Shown here in pieces: positions 12,354 through 25,305 of a stretch of 64,000 nucleotides of DNA. The DNA lies in assembly GCA_001972305.1 (NCBI GenBank), contig BDDD01001492.1, positions 62,001 through 126,000 on the forward strand. Direction: 5' to 3'. The DNA is from Cephalotus follicularis. Its lineage: Eukaryota > Streptophyta > Magnoliopsida > Oxalidales > Cephalotaceae. The notes below the pieces were generated by a model. It did not search any database and was not told where the DNA came from. It saw only the letters and a program-made list of their open reading frames with translations. The first letter of the stretch is position 1; each line of letters begins with the position of its first letter. The translations under genes and the position numbers were made by a program.

Positions 12354-14440
12354 ATGGCGGCAAAGGAGGAGGTGGAAGCAGAAACGCCACCGGTTCAAGA
12401 CGACGTCCCTGAGGAGAAGAAAGACGTTATCCCTTCTCCACAAGGCAAGATTGATGACTCCAAAGCTCTCGTTCTAGTTGATAGTAAGCTCTCTCTCACT
12501 CTATACATATATATTTATATATAAATGAACACAGATTATATGTGGGATTTTGTTTAAAGAGGATATATAATCTTTATTTTTATTTTTTTAAAAGGTTGTG
12601 TTTTTGTGTAGTTTATGGAATTAGATCTAAATCATATAATTTGAACAGAATTATGGTGTAACTTGTTTTCTCTTCTAAGTAGCCAGACTGATGATAAGGT
12701 TGTCTTATTCCAATTTCCATTACATGGTTTAATCTCTCTGATGGTTTATATTTTGTGAATACAATCGCTAAATTGATTTTATCAAATATATGTAGATCGT
12801 TCATTCTAATTTTTCAATTTTTAATATACACTAAACGAGTGACATATACTATCTGATACATGATCCACATAGATAGATTTGTAATAAATTCACCCTATGG
12901 GTATTATATACAGTAAACGAGTGATTGGACAGCTGTTCATCAGTTTAGTGTAAAATTATCGAGTGATCAAACATTCAATAAACGAAATGATTCCCTTTTC
13001 TCTATACAAAACTAAAATTAAAAATTTTCTACCTTTTTCAAAGATACTTTGACTTGGATTCTCAAATCAATTTACAACATATTAAATAGTTGTTTTTCCT
13101 ATATAAGTGCTATCTAGTAATTGAGCTGAATTTGATCCTATATGTATTATATGAATAATGTGATTAAAAGATATACCGTTATTAATATCGACAACATTTT
13201 GACAGAGACTTCAGATTCTACTCCAAAGAAAAATTCAGGGGGATCACTTGACAGAGGTAAGTGTCATTATTTTGTTATTTTGTTTGTAATGATGATTATA
13301 AGGAGTTATGATTAGTTTGAATAATGTTCCTTGGAAATGGCTGGATATATTCAGTTTCGCATGACATATGAAGGGTTATACTGTGTTTTCGTGAAAAGTT
13401 TTAAAGGAGTGTAAATTTGCTAATCACCATTAAGGAGGTATTTTGATGTTCTAACATGATCCAATTTACATTTTCTATGGTGGATGGTAATGTGTCCATG
13501 TAACATGTAAGCCTGCTTCATTTGTTACGATCTCGTATGGAGCATAATGATCTCGATGGAGCATAATGGAGCTGCGGATTTTCCAACCGATATCTACATG
13601 GTGTCTTATAACTTATGTTCCATTTCATCTTTTCCAGATATTGCTCTTGCAAATCTTGAAAAAGAAAAGAGTTTGTCATTTGTCAGGGCATGGGAAGAGA
13701 GTGAAAAAACAAAAGCAGAAAACAAGTAAGGTTACTGTTTTATTCCTTGTGACACACCTTAGGTTCAGTCTGGCATATAGCCAAATTTCACCGAGAGCAA
13801 ACACCACCTCCAGCTTCTTGATAATCCACGATATGACAGAAAATTTTGGAATGTATTACTAATAAACAGGGCCCAGAAAAAGCTGTCTGATGTTACTGCA
13901 TGGGAAAACAGCAAGAAAGTTTCACTGGAAGCCAAGCTGCAAAAACTTGAGGTAACTGCTTGCAATGTGTCTAGACATTACGATGCATCAAAGATGGGTT
14001 TACTTCATGTTTGATTGCTCAAGCAATGTTGGGGTATTATTGCAAGTCATTGAAATACAGCTCTTGTTATTTACTCGTTATAGGAACAATAAAGTCCTCT
14101 TTATCGAGTGGTAGTGGTACGCGTGAATTTGGGCTTCAAATAGAGTTTAATATTATAATCTAAGGGATGACAATCATACTAACTTTATATACAAATCATT
14201 TTAAAATATGTATAGGTTCAGCATTAACATATTTAAGGATTGCAGGAGGAATATGATAGGAAGAAGGCAGAGTATGCTGAAAAAATGAAAAACAAGGTAG
14301 CATTAATTCACAAGGTAGCAGAAGAAAAAAGGGCCATCGTTGAGGCCAAACGCGGAGAAGAAGTTCTCAAGGCGGAGGAGGTTGCTGCAAAATTCCGTGC
14401 CACTAGAACCGTTCCAAAGAAGCTTCTGGGTTGCTTTTAA
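12354..14440 (+). CDS. Remorin (group 1-like membrane nanodomain protein)
   Basis: Five exons join in phase: 12354-12483, 13206-13256, 13638-13725, 13870-13951 and 14246-14440, giving 181 residues, close to the usual remorin size. The N-terminal third is acidic, proline-rich and low in order, with DDSKALVLVD. The rest is the Remorin_C coiled coil: SFVRAWEESEKTKAENKAQK, SDVTAWENSKKVSLEAKLQK, then a Glu/Lys/Ala-rich helix. It ends in RTVPKKLLGCF: a terminal cysteine in a basic-hydrophobic tail is the remorin membrane anchor, usually S-acylated. Remorins act at the cytosolic face of the plasma membrane and plasmodesmata (family knowledge). All introns have GT-AG ends. No regulatory motif was assigned. 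Confidence 0.95.
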
Positions 14441-15453
14441 ATATCTAAAATCTCTGGGCCTGGAAACTCCAGATTTCTTATGCATGTCCTGGTTGTAACT
14501 CAGTTCTTATCTGTATATTTTTTTCCGGTTCTGTGAGTGTTCTTTTGTGCTTAAGCCTGACTGAAAAGCCAGCAAACGTTTACAAATGAGTATGATTGTA
14601 TAGAGATACAATATTTGATTTGTGTTAAAGAAGTTAGACATTGGTTTTCTAAGTTTGAAGCTACAAACCTTTTTATGCCACTTCTGTTAATTGAGGAAAT
14701 TATTCTGGTATAAACCTATTACTACCCTGGATTTTTGGGGATATTGCCTCTATGGTCTGCCATAAATGCTGTATGGAGTTTATGCAGCTAAACAAGATCA
14801 CCACTCACCAAACACAGTATGACCCTGGAAACAAATGATTAATGGAAATCAACAGAATGACTGGAACTAAAACTTGGAGAAATTTGGACAGCTAAAGTCA
14901 ATAGATATTGTTTCTAAAGTCAATAGATATTGTTTCGACTCATGTTAACGTATCGGATTTATATCGTGTTTGACTCATATTCGTATTGTAATTAACAGAT
15001 TGACCCGAGTATGACTGAAACCTCAATCGAGATAGATAAGTTGACCCTAAAATAATCCAAATCTATTTAAGCTAATATCGCGTCATGTTCAGAACGGATT
15101 TTCATATCGTGACCTATGTTAAAACTCTACATGAGGCAAAGATTTAGTTAGTACAAGCATCATATTATCTCACCAAGACACTTTAAAAATAAATATTCAA
15201 TATAGAGTATCCAAATCAAAATTAAAAGTTTTAAGAGTAACTAAAGATATGAATCTTCTATACAAATGGTGATATATAGCACATCCTCCAACTTTGCCGA
15301 GATGCAAAAACCAACTCGAAGAACCTTCAACTTGGCTACAGCATGAACTTTTTCTCTTGCACTTAATTCATAACATGTACTTGTAGTACCAAAAACCCTA
15401 CTCAAAAATTTCAACCAAGAGAATTTGCAAAAACACACAGCTAGCAGCATGAC
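14441..15453. other. Spacer between converging remorin and MYB17 3' ends
   Basis: Holds the 3' UTRs of the two convergent genes. A 21-bp segment (CTAAAGTCAATAGATATTGT plus one T) is duplicated in tandem at about 14891-14935. The following 'GACTCATGTTAACGTATCGG' stretch resembles degraded retroelement DNA, but I cannot assign it. No gene seen. Confidence 0.5.
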
Positions 15454-17468
15454 TCAGAGGGGGCAGACCAAGGAAGTCTGAGTTAACATTGCAGAAGATG
15501 TAGCATAGCTGTTGACATTTTCTTCTAAGAAGCTCATATCATTGTTAATGGGAAAATCCCACAGCAGCGGCAGGGCAGTGTCCGATGAATCCTCCAAGTC
15601 ACTGGAACTTGATGAATCAGACCGTGCCATCACATCCTCCGCATCATTTTGATTGCTTGCGGGAGTTGAAGACCCTGCAAAATTGTGGCCAATCTCCATG
15701 GTGATGCCTGAAAATGATCCACATTTTGTTGATGAAGATGCCTGAGATATAGGACTTTGGCATGCAGTTTTGAATTGGTCTCCGCCTTTCAACTTCCTAA
15801 ATGAATCCCCAACTTCAGAATTCCAAATGCGCAGGAAATAATCAGATTCAGATTTCTCCAAAGGTGATGGATTGTAGAGTATCGACTCCCTTGAAAGCCG
15901 GGCCTCGGCTTCTAGCCGAGCACTCTCCCATTGCGCCATGTGGCGGGTGGCAAGGGTTGCAGGTGATTTTAAGGTTGGTCCTAGGGAGGTAAAAGGCTGA
16001 TGAGTTTTAGGATCGAGACCCATGCAGACTAGGCGCTTTTTCAGGTGGGTGTTCCATAGGTTCTTAATCTCATTGTCTGTTCTTCCTGGTAGCTGAGAGG
16101 CAATGGCAGCCCACCTGAAAATCACAGAGATATAGGTCAACTCCATATAAAGAGAGACAACAGGGTCTATGTTAGCAATGTCACAGATCTGTAATGGCTA
16201 GCATGAAAATACACTACATAAATTTGAACATAACTAACAGTCAATTTGAGCATTACTAACAAAGTTTTCGTCGCAAAATCACTTATGCAAAAAACATAAA
16301 TTTACTGTTCAAATTTTTTTGTAGTAATATTAATTCCAATCTGATTTGAGGAAATTTGACAGATACTAATTCCAATCTAATTGAGGTAATCAAGCGCCTA
16401 ACCTTTGGAAGTTATTTGGTGAACAAGATTATAGGAAGTGTCATAATGTAGAAGCATATATCTGCTTGAAGTAAGAAAGTATCACACAAAAGAATACCTG
16501 TTACCAAGAATACCATGAAGCTGTATGACAAGCTTCTCTTCCTCAGCAGTAAAGGGACCACGTTTTATGTCTGGCCTTAGATAATTGGTCCACCTAAGCC
16601 TGCAACTCTTGCCACAACGAAGAAGACCTACCAATAGAGACAAAACTTCAATCAACTAAGATTTGAGCACCCAAGAAAATAACCCTTTGAAAAACAGCCA
16701 TTGTTTCTCAATTGTCAAGAAGCTAATTGATTGCATATGCATAGAAAGAACAAGGAAGATATAAATGTGCATCACTTCAAATAGAAAGCATTACCCAAAA
16801 GGCTAATTAAGAAAGTGCAAAATGAACATGAATCAAGTACATGAGAAAAAGAAATTCTGGTAATGGTAAATAAAAGATGATTACTTTTACACAATTTGTT
16901 ACTCTTATACGAATTAATGCTGAAGACCCATTAATCTAGAAATAGACTTCAATAGACCAGTCAAACATTAATCTAATTAAAATATATCACTTGATTTGAT
17001 ACATCTATGATCACGGAAAACAAAAAGTAAAAATACAGATCCAGATTATGCGCACAAGAACCTTAAAAAAAAAAATTAAAAAAAATTGGCGAATACCTTC
17101 GTGGTTAATTAATTAGTGATGATGCCCCATAACTATATATAAATATATACTATCGAAAAGCAAGCCTAGCTAGGGCATAATTTTGCTTATTTATAAAAGA
17201 ATAAAGTAGTTTCCTTTTTGTTTATATATATAGAGCGGCTTTCAAAGAAAAAATAAAAAGGCAATATAGATATATAGTTAACAAAACAGTAGCACGTGAA
17301 GAAATTAAGAGGGAGAAGAAGGATGGAGAGAGAACCTGCAAGCTTAGGTAAAGAACGCCAGCTTCCATGGCCATTGTCTTTGATGTAGTTAACAAGAAGC
17401 TCATCTTCTTCAGGTGTCCATGGCCCTTTCTTCAATCCTTTCTTATCACAACATGGTGTCCTTCCCAT
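15454..17468 (-). CDS. MYB17: R2R3-MYB transcription factor, subgroup 9 (MYB17-like)
   Basis: Three exons join in phase: 17336-17468, 16498-16627 and 15454-16114, giving 307 residues, with the usual R2R3-MYB exon pattern. It starts [21 protein letters not shown]2 has Trp17, Trp37 and Trp57; R3 has Phe70, Trp89 and Trp108, the first R3 Trp being replaced by a hydrophobic residue as usual. After the repeats comes [18 protein letters not shown], the subgroup-9 motif shared with MYB16/MYB106 (MIXTA-like). The C-terminal [14 protein letters not shown] tail, the R2 linker [14 protein letters not shown] and [14 protein letters not shown] point to MYB17 rather than MYB16/106. It is a nuclear DNA-binding regulator; Arabidopsis MYB17 is linked to early inflorescence development (family knowledge). 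Serine-rich stretch at about 270 residues. Confidence 0.93.
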
Positions 17469-20400
17469 ATCTCCCTGTCTCCTACTTTAATAAAGCTCAA
17501 CAACCAACTAACACTAGCCAATGAAAAAGATCAAGATGACCCTTTACACTTTAAAGCTCACTCACTCACTCTCTCTCACAAACACACAATGACACTAACA
17601 AACACTATAGAGAGAAGGAGATAATGCGAAGCATGTCTTTAGTAAAAGAGAAAGGCATTAAATGCTAGTTTAATATATCTATGGAAGATCGAAAGTGATA
17701 TTCGATTGCCATTAATAATGTGGGGTGCATGCAGAGGACGATCAGCAAGTTTCAAGCTGTCCTTTGTAATAAATTACTCTATGTTTGTCAATTTTCTACC
17801 TGATCGGCACGTGTCGGCCGTACTCATATTTATTGTGATATGTAATCATCCAATTTATTTCAAATATATATAGAAAATATGACAAAGATATGATAAGATA
17901 ACAAATAGTATATACTAAAAACAAGGACACAACAACACAAGAGTTAATAAAAAAATTAGGTGCATTGTTGCATAGTTCCCATGATTCAATGGTATGTTAA
18001 CTTAAATATTAATTAGTTTTTTTTTATCTATTAAATTTTATTCTTAAATTTACGTAATTATATACTATTCACTTAGCAATATAGTCATGTGAGGCGTTGA
18101 GATACAAGAATTCTAAAATAGACAATCACAAACAAAACCCTTGTGCAATGTTCAATGAAACTTCTTGCCCTGTATTATTTCAATCTAGTTAATACTGTTT
18201 TGAGGATTCTAAACACTCTCTAGCATCATTTATATTTACTCTTTCATTCATTAGATTATCTTTGACCGCTCACTGTGGTTAGATCAGCAGTTGGTAACCT
18301 TTTTTCAAAGTAATTCTGACCTACTAATGCATTGTAAAACGATGTGCATTATGTTAAAGGATCTCTTGTCCACAGTGTGTTTTTAAGCTGCATGCAAATT
18401 AAATAGCTTAGAATATTCAGGTTTTCATTTGGGATAACATAATCATATTTTTAGGCATTTTTTTAGAATAGTATTCTCCTTTATTTTGGATGAAATAAAA
18501 TTCTCATATGTTTTATGAGAATATTTAGATTATATGAAAATCATAAATTCATGTTTTTTTTTCTTCAAATTTACCAATCAAGTTCGGGAATGAGAATCAC
18601 ATTACCAGAAATACTAAAAAATAACCTAAACCAAATTCGGACAATCTCTGACATGAAATTCACGTTCACATAAATGATAAAAAAAAAATAACTCAAATCA
18701 AACACCACTAATGTAATTAAGTCTAAATTTTAAAACTTGGTGTTAGTAAGATAGAACATATATAAAAGACTCTCCAATAATAACTACAGCAAGCTTAAGA
18801 ATAACTACAAGTTAATGTAAGTAATAATGGTCTTGGTAGTAGAACATCAGGTGTTTAGTTTCATTATCCACGAGAACGTCCGTATGTACCCAAGATTTAT
18901 TAAACATTTAGGAAATTAATAGAGGTTATTTTGATTCATAACACAATTATTTATTTATTGTTACTTTTACTCACATTATTTTACCTTTGTTTTCCTCGCT
19001 ACCGATTTGCTAAATCCCTGAACATACGCTAAAATAAAAAATAAATAAATAAATTACGTAGAATATTAGGTATAAAAAAATATAAGTACATATATAAGCA
19101 ATAGAACCTAACTCACGAAACGAATGCACTAACCTATTACTTAGAAGCTCAGCCCACATTCGCACTGGCTGTCTCTTTGTCCCCACTCCCCTGGCAAACA
19201 CAACAAACAACCCACCTGCATGTTAGCAGCCACCTCTGGTAATGGACACAAACTCTTCATTGTTAACCTAAACAATTGTAGGTAATACTAAATTTCTCTA
19301 ACCCTATTGAATATTGTAGTTGGTGAGCTCTTCATTGTTATGAGCTTTTTGTGAGATGGATGAAGAATTCATTGCTTAATCCGATAAGAGATTGTTAAAT
19401 GAATAATTTTTTGGTTACTTGTATCGAGAAAGATCGTTATATTTTGTAGTGTTTATAAAGAAAAAATGATACAATTTTATCAAAATATGAAAATATAGGA
19501 CAAATATAAAAAATATGTTTGTTGGTTTTCATAAAAACAAATATTGATTGGGTTATATTGAATTCCTTCCACTATATATAAATTATGAGATTTGATTTAA
19601 TTTGTTGATTTATTAAATGACATAATGATTTATCAAGTTTGGAAACCTTCTTCAACCCTAAAAAATAACCCTACATGATGTGTACTCATTATAAGTCAAA
19701 GACGTACCAAATGCACCATTACTATATATAGTTATAGTATCACTTTAATTATTGTACTTTTGAATAGTATTTTTTAAATCTAATCATTAAATTTTGATAT
19801 TCTATTAATATAAATCATTTATATAAATTTAGAATCAATCAGATATTTATAGATATTATATTGAATATGATAATATTTTATTGTTTATGAGTAAATTATA
19901 AAACGGTTAAACTTTTTATCTAGAAATAAAATAGTTAGAGATATTCAATTCATTTAAAATTTTACATGCATAATCTAAATAAATAGACCAATAAATTCAC
20001 TGATTAAATTTGAAAAATAATTTATATAAATACAATAATTATGGTGACATCGTAATTGAATTAAATTCAATATCACCCCTAATAAATGTTTCGTATATAT
20101 ATAGCGGTCTATGACGATGCCACTACTGGGTTTTGTATTGTGCTATCCTCGATTTTTGTGCAATGGTTTGGAGTGTAAGAGGAGATCGAATACTTGCAAT
20201 TTATTTTGACTAACCACATATATACACAGTGATTTATTAGAGTCAAAGACAAAGTATGGTGTAGATTCAGAGCTGTTGCATTCATAGCATAGATTTATGG
20301 ATTAGGATATTCTCTGTTCTTCAGTTTCTCAACCCTGTTTTTTTCATATATAATATTAATTATAAATACAAAATAATTATAAATTTTGTTAATAAACAAT

Positions 20401-20554
20401 TTTTTGATTGGTTGATTATTAATTGAATCGATAAAAAATATGTGATATTTAATCAAAGTTTATATTTTTGAGACAATAAAAGTAAGCAATCAATCAAAAA
20501 AATATTAATAAAATCCAATAATTAAAAGTTTGTTGTATTCAACATAGCACTAAG
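17469..20554. other. AT-rich spacer upstream of MYB17
   Basis: Should contain the MYB17 promoter; the leader region near 17.55-17.6 kb is rich in CTCTCT/CACACA on the plus strand. A foldback element lies at 19.74-20.07 kb. Other small ORFs (for example 19010-19210) have no recognisable domain. No gene seen. Confidence 0.5.
19741..20066. repeat. Foldback (MITE-like) element
   Basis: Arms: 'ACTTTAATTATTGTACTTTT' then 'TTTTAAATCTAATCATTAAA' on the left; on the right 'TGATTAAATTTGAAAAATAA', then 'ACAATAATTATGGTGACA' as the imperfect inverse. The centre contains 'TATAAAACGGTTAAACTTTT', which recurs at about 59.4 kb. About 0.3 kb, no ORF. Confidence 0.65.
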
Positions 20555-21341
20555 TGACATAGAGAAAAATATATTTATACACAGAACGACACATGTCCTT
20601 CACAGACATAGCCAAGTGTAATGCGTTAAAGCTTACATGGATACGAGACAGAGGAAGCACACCTCCTCGGCATCAGTGTCGAGAAACTCCTTCTTGGCTG
20701 CATTGCAGAGGACATCCTCCTCGGCATCAGTGCCGAGGGCCTTTTCCTCGACTGCATCACAGAGGACCTCTTCCTCGACAGCATTGCAGAGGACCTAATG
20801 CTTCAGGCACAAGCCCTTGAAGAAGCTCTTGACGTTGAAGACCATGAAGCAGATAAGGGACCAGAGGACCTCTCCCTCCTCCTCCCCCACAGGATGAGGC
20901 TGTAAAATCAGCACACATCCCAGGGAAATACCTCTTCAAACATGGAAAGATAAGATATGATAAAACTTACTGACACAAAATCAGGCGGAGAATTAGGGAA
21001 ATGGCCCGAGATTCTCGGCTGTTTCCTTAGGGGCACAGCAATCATCTCCGAAATTCATGCTCAAACAATTACAAACTAGCACTATAAATACCAGTTTCAC
21101 AGTCTAAATAAATGTCAGCCATTTTTGCATACTAAAGAACCCTATATTCTCTGTGCATTGCCTAACTTGAGCATCGGAGTGTCCCCTGGAGTACAACCTC
21201 CTAGACCTTCAACATGTTTGTTTACCTTGTGCAGGGAATACAAACCTACCGTTCTTCTCAGGCATATTTTCGAGCGTTTCCATTAACAAATCAAAATCCT
21301 CCACGTAAGATACTGTTGAAAGAAGGTTTTCTGCATCAACA
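20555..21341. mobile_element. Solo LTR of the Tat-like retrotransposon family
   Basis: Starts TGACATAGAG and ends 'TTTTCTGCATCAACA'. The last 75 bp match the inverse of the left edge of the LTRs at 44.87 and 50.08 kb: CGTTTC.(C/T)TTAACAAATC, then TCCTCCACGTA, then TACTGTTGA(A/G)AGAAGG. It also shares GACATAGCCAAGTG near its start with the copy at 51.7 kb. Flanks are CTAAG (20550-20554) and CTAAA (21342-21346), four of five matching as an old target duplication. Length 787 bp against 1066 bp for the intact LTRs, so the copy has diverged or lost internal sequence. Orientation is opposite to the intact element. Confidence 0.8.
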
Positions 21342-22614
21342 CTAAACATGATCCAATTCTTTGCTTTTTTTTATCTTTTTAATTTTTTTGGGTAGAGGGA
21401 TCCAACCAATGAGGGAAATGTGACAATTAATCATTGAAGTGGAAGTAAGTAGAGTTTGAACATTAGTCGAAGCCAAGACAAACTTACATTACTGATTATT
21501 AGGGTTTGAACATTAGTCGAAGCCAAGACAAACTTACATTACTGATTATTAGGCTAGAGGTGTTTCTTTGTAATTTCACCAAAAGGCACTTACAAACTTA
21601 TCTCGTGTATGATGGTTCGATACGATTATTCAGATGGATTTGATTGTTCGATATGATTCTTATGAGCGTAATTTGCGTTTGTTCAAATTAGTTAGATATA
21701 AAAGGCTTGCCAACTATAAAAGTTTGGAAACTTCTCCTTCTTATAGTCAGGCAGACCCATCTCACATTGCGACACCTTATGCATGTGTAAAGCTTGATAA
21801 GACTTAAAGTCTAACCCAATAGCATGCTTGTAAAAAGGAATCTTCAATTATTTAAAATGTAGATGACCTATTTATCGAACCGATGTGAGATATCTTAACA
21901 CTCGCTCTAATGTGAAATATGGTTTCTTTCTTTTTAATTAATTAATTTTTTTTCTTTTTTTAATAGTTATGATGTGGGTTTATGAGGAGTATGATTGAAG
22001 ATAAGCGATTATGACTCGATTGTGAGCGGTTGTAACTCAATTATTATCAAATACTGTATAATTATGAGCAGCGTGATGAAAGAAGAGCGGATGTGACTAG
22101 ATTGTGATCAGATGATGTATGTATAATGGTCAAGAGATTTGAGTCTAAATCTGATACCATATTAGAACTTGATTGTCAAATTTGAAAACATACTTACGAT
22201 GAAAAATAGTCTATATATATTTAAAATGTAGATTACCTTTTTATCTAACCAATTTTAAATATCTTAATAAGACAAACGCATCTAAAACCCCTGTACTTTA
22301 CACATGTGTCTTATAACCACCATTTAACGTGTTGTTAAAGATATCTTTATAAAAAATGAAGGAATTTTTTGATAGACCGTATCCAGTATGATCACATTTT
22401 CTCTCACTCTAAACTAAAAAAATATTTTTTTAAAATGAGATAGAGTGGAGTATGGCATGATGAACATGGTGTCCATTCATGAATTTTCCTGTAAACTGTT
22501 GGGTCAAACTTTTATTTCCGGTTTCTCTGCAAACGCTGAACGAAGCGAGCATTTTGCTTTTTCTTTTAAGGGGAGTTAATGTCGACCAGTTAATAAATTA
22601 TTATATGTGGGCAC

Positions 22615-22645
<31 letters not shown>

Positions 22646-24690
22646 CATGACAATTTAAGTTCATTCAGAATTTGAGATATCTTTTTTTTTTTTTTTGGAA
22701 AAGCAGAATTTGAGATATCAGATATATGAGATATGTTTAAATGAGAGTGAGGACAACTTGTTCAAACAGTGAAGGGAGTTAATGCGAGAAGACAGCAAAT
22801 GCAGTGAAGTTTGAAAGTGAAAAGCAATAAATGGCTGATTCTCAAAAAAGAAAAGAGACAGAGATAAATTTATGAAGAAAGAGAGAGACAATGACTTTTA
22901 CGTATGGACACCCCCCCCATGACATGGACCTACCACCATGTGTTATCCTCTGTTTGGTTCTTGAGAAACGCCATGAAAATAGTATTCATATTAGTGTAAA
23001 AATTTATTCATATCTATCTATAATTCGACGATATATTTCATAAATATTATAGGCTGCTAGGTTGTAAGTTATTCAGACATGAGTAGGGTTTGTGGGTTTC
23101 AGTTTTTTCTCTGTTAGTAATAAATAGTCGTTGAATGAGATAGGGTGCGTGAGCAACCAATTGCTGACACGCAAGTGACTCTGTGTATACGTTGTCACAT
23201 TATTTGCCTATTTGTGTTTTGTTTCTTATAATCCTAAATAGGTTTTTTTTTATGCCATGAACTTCTCCAATCACATATATTTAGGCCATGTAAGTACATA
23301 CTAATTAATAAATATTTGTAAGACTGACACAGATTCATTGTTATAATCTTTCACATAATATCTCTGCTTCCTTCAATCAAGGAATGGTTCCAAATCTTAA
23401 TTTTAACGATCTAAGTAATAAAGTTTTCAAATGATTTTATAATGGGATTATACACTACGAGTTAATAGCGTTCTGTTAAATTGAACGTCAATTTATCTTA
23501 TTATTGTTTAATCTAAAATTATTATAATTTAATAACATAATAGTATTCGTGTTCAAAGATGAACACCGTCCTAACTTTTAAAATTCGTTGTTTTTCTTAA
23601 ATTATAAAAAGGTTTATATTCTTTACCTTTGTTTAATATACTTATTCAATACCAATACAAACTACTACACTAAAGTGAAATATTTGTTATTGTAATCTTT
23701 TTACGTAATCTTTGTTTGATCTCAAAAAAATTATCATAAAAAATTAACACGACTTACACCGTGATCTTTGGAGTCATATTTTAATTTAATCCCCAATGAA
23801 TCGAACCCAGAATTTGTATGTCCTACTACAATGACCCAAAATTGGTCGTAATCACTAGACTACTTGGGTGAAGTGGTGGTGATCCAAAATAGGTTGTTTT
23901 GTTTGTTTGTCAAAAACTAACTAAACAAATAGTCGAAGAAATGTTAAAAGAGTAGCCATATATAGGTAATATAGCGAGTCTATTCACTATCATAAATGTG
24001 GTCAATAAAAAAGTCAAGGACATTAAATTCCTAATGGATGCTACGTTGATGTTGATTACTCGCTGGTTTTGGACTGACTACAAATATTGAGTACATTATA
24101 AATAACATCATTACTTTTTCTTTTCATTCTTTTTCGTTGGTTACTTAACTGCTTTTGTTCACCTTTAGCAGCAGCTTTAAATGAGACAACACACAAACAA
24201 AAGTGTAAAGATATAAGATTAGTAAGTCCACAAACACAAGTAATGCAAGGGTATGATATTATTATTATTATTATTTAAAAATAACTAAAAATGCTTTTTT
24301 TTTTAACCTGAAAAAACACTCAGAAAATTTTTATAAATAAAAGTAATCAAAATTTAAAAATTTAGACCAGAAAAGGGGAAGAGTGAGGTCGCCCATAACT
24401 CTAACCCCTACATAATAAAGATACTCACAATTACGAGGCAGAACAAAATAAATACGTGGACTAATTAGAAATTATGGGGCAAAACAGAGATCATACCTTT
24501 ATATACACAATGATCCCCACTAGTGGAGGAGATACAAAAATTTAACCAGCACTAAGATACATGGACGTTACATCAAAACTATTGGCCAAAGTATAATAAT
24601 ACCCGAGTAAAATATAGAACTATAAGCCCCACTGTCGGGGGAAATACATATAAAAACGAAACTATCTAGCTATAAAATAATTGATAATAA
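21342..24690. other. AT-rich spacer with a 50-bp direct duplication
   Basis: No coding region recognised. It contains an exact-looking 50-bp tandem duplication (21452-21552), a TA/CA microsatellite at about 22614-22650, a poly-C run near 22910 and simple AT-rich DNA. The last 300 bp (24.37-24.69 kb) may be the 3' part of the LINE relic that follows on the minus strand. Confidence 0.5.
21452..21552. repeat. Tandem duplication of a 50-bp unit
   Basis: The sequence from G(A/G)GTTTGAACATTAGTCGA to ACTGATTATTAG occurs twice back to back with a period of 50 bp and essentially no divergence. It lies about 100 bp downstream of the solo LTR. Confidence 0.9.
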
Positions 24691-24700
24691 GAAAACAAAA

Positions 24701-25250
24701 TCATAACAAAAAAAAACCATATGTATACTCATCACAGGATCTATACTGAGGAATGTCCATAACATCAGCCTGATAGGCTTGATAGCGCAAAGTTGGGAGA
24801 TGACCCAATTCAAATATGGTTGTGTAATGTATAGAGTGTTCATGGACTGTTGATCTGTTTGCAAGAGCATTACCCTCCCTAAACACATGACGGATCATGG
24901 TAGAGGCTGGAAGGATTGAGTTGCAGACGTGTAAGATATGCTCGAGGGACCATAGAGGGGGCCATGTACCATTGAGGTAGTTGACCAAAAACAGGGAGTC
25001 TGACTCCACACAGGAGATATTCAGATTCCACTCGAAACATAGAGTGAGGCCCAAGAGTAAGGCTTCCGCTTCAGCTAAAACACTGGAGCCAGGTCCAAAG
25101 GACGAGGAGAAAAGCAAAATAATATTTCATGTGTGGTCCCAGACTGCCCCGCCATCTGTGTAAAAAGCATCAATACAAGAACCGTCTGTGTTCAATTTTA
25201 TGGAGCCAGTGGCAAGCGGTTGCCATTTTATCCACTTGACACGATGAACA
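24701..25250 (-). pseudogene. Broken LINE-type RNase H domain (RVT_3)
   Basis: The minus strand reads WIKWQPLATGSIKLNTDGSC (first catalytic Asp) and then loses the frame. It resumes as FGPGSSVLAEAEALLLGLTL (Glu), VESDSLFLVNYLNG (Asp) and IRHVFREGNALAN. Those are the blocks of the RNase H-like domain at the C-terminus of plant non-LTR retrotransposons. The parts lie in different frames, with a stop (ACA TGA) near 25134 and probable small indels between. No reverse transcriptase was found upstream. Read as a dead 5'-truncated LINE fragment. Confidence 0.75.
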
Positions 25251-25305
25251 CATATGGAGATGTTTTGGATATTAAGGGCTTTGAGGCTCAACTGATTCAA
25301 GAAAG

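Noticed and set aside
20593-20820. Arg/His/Pro-rich repeat ORF
   Set aside because: Produced by CTCGGC-type repeats of the solo LTR; not a protein gene.
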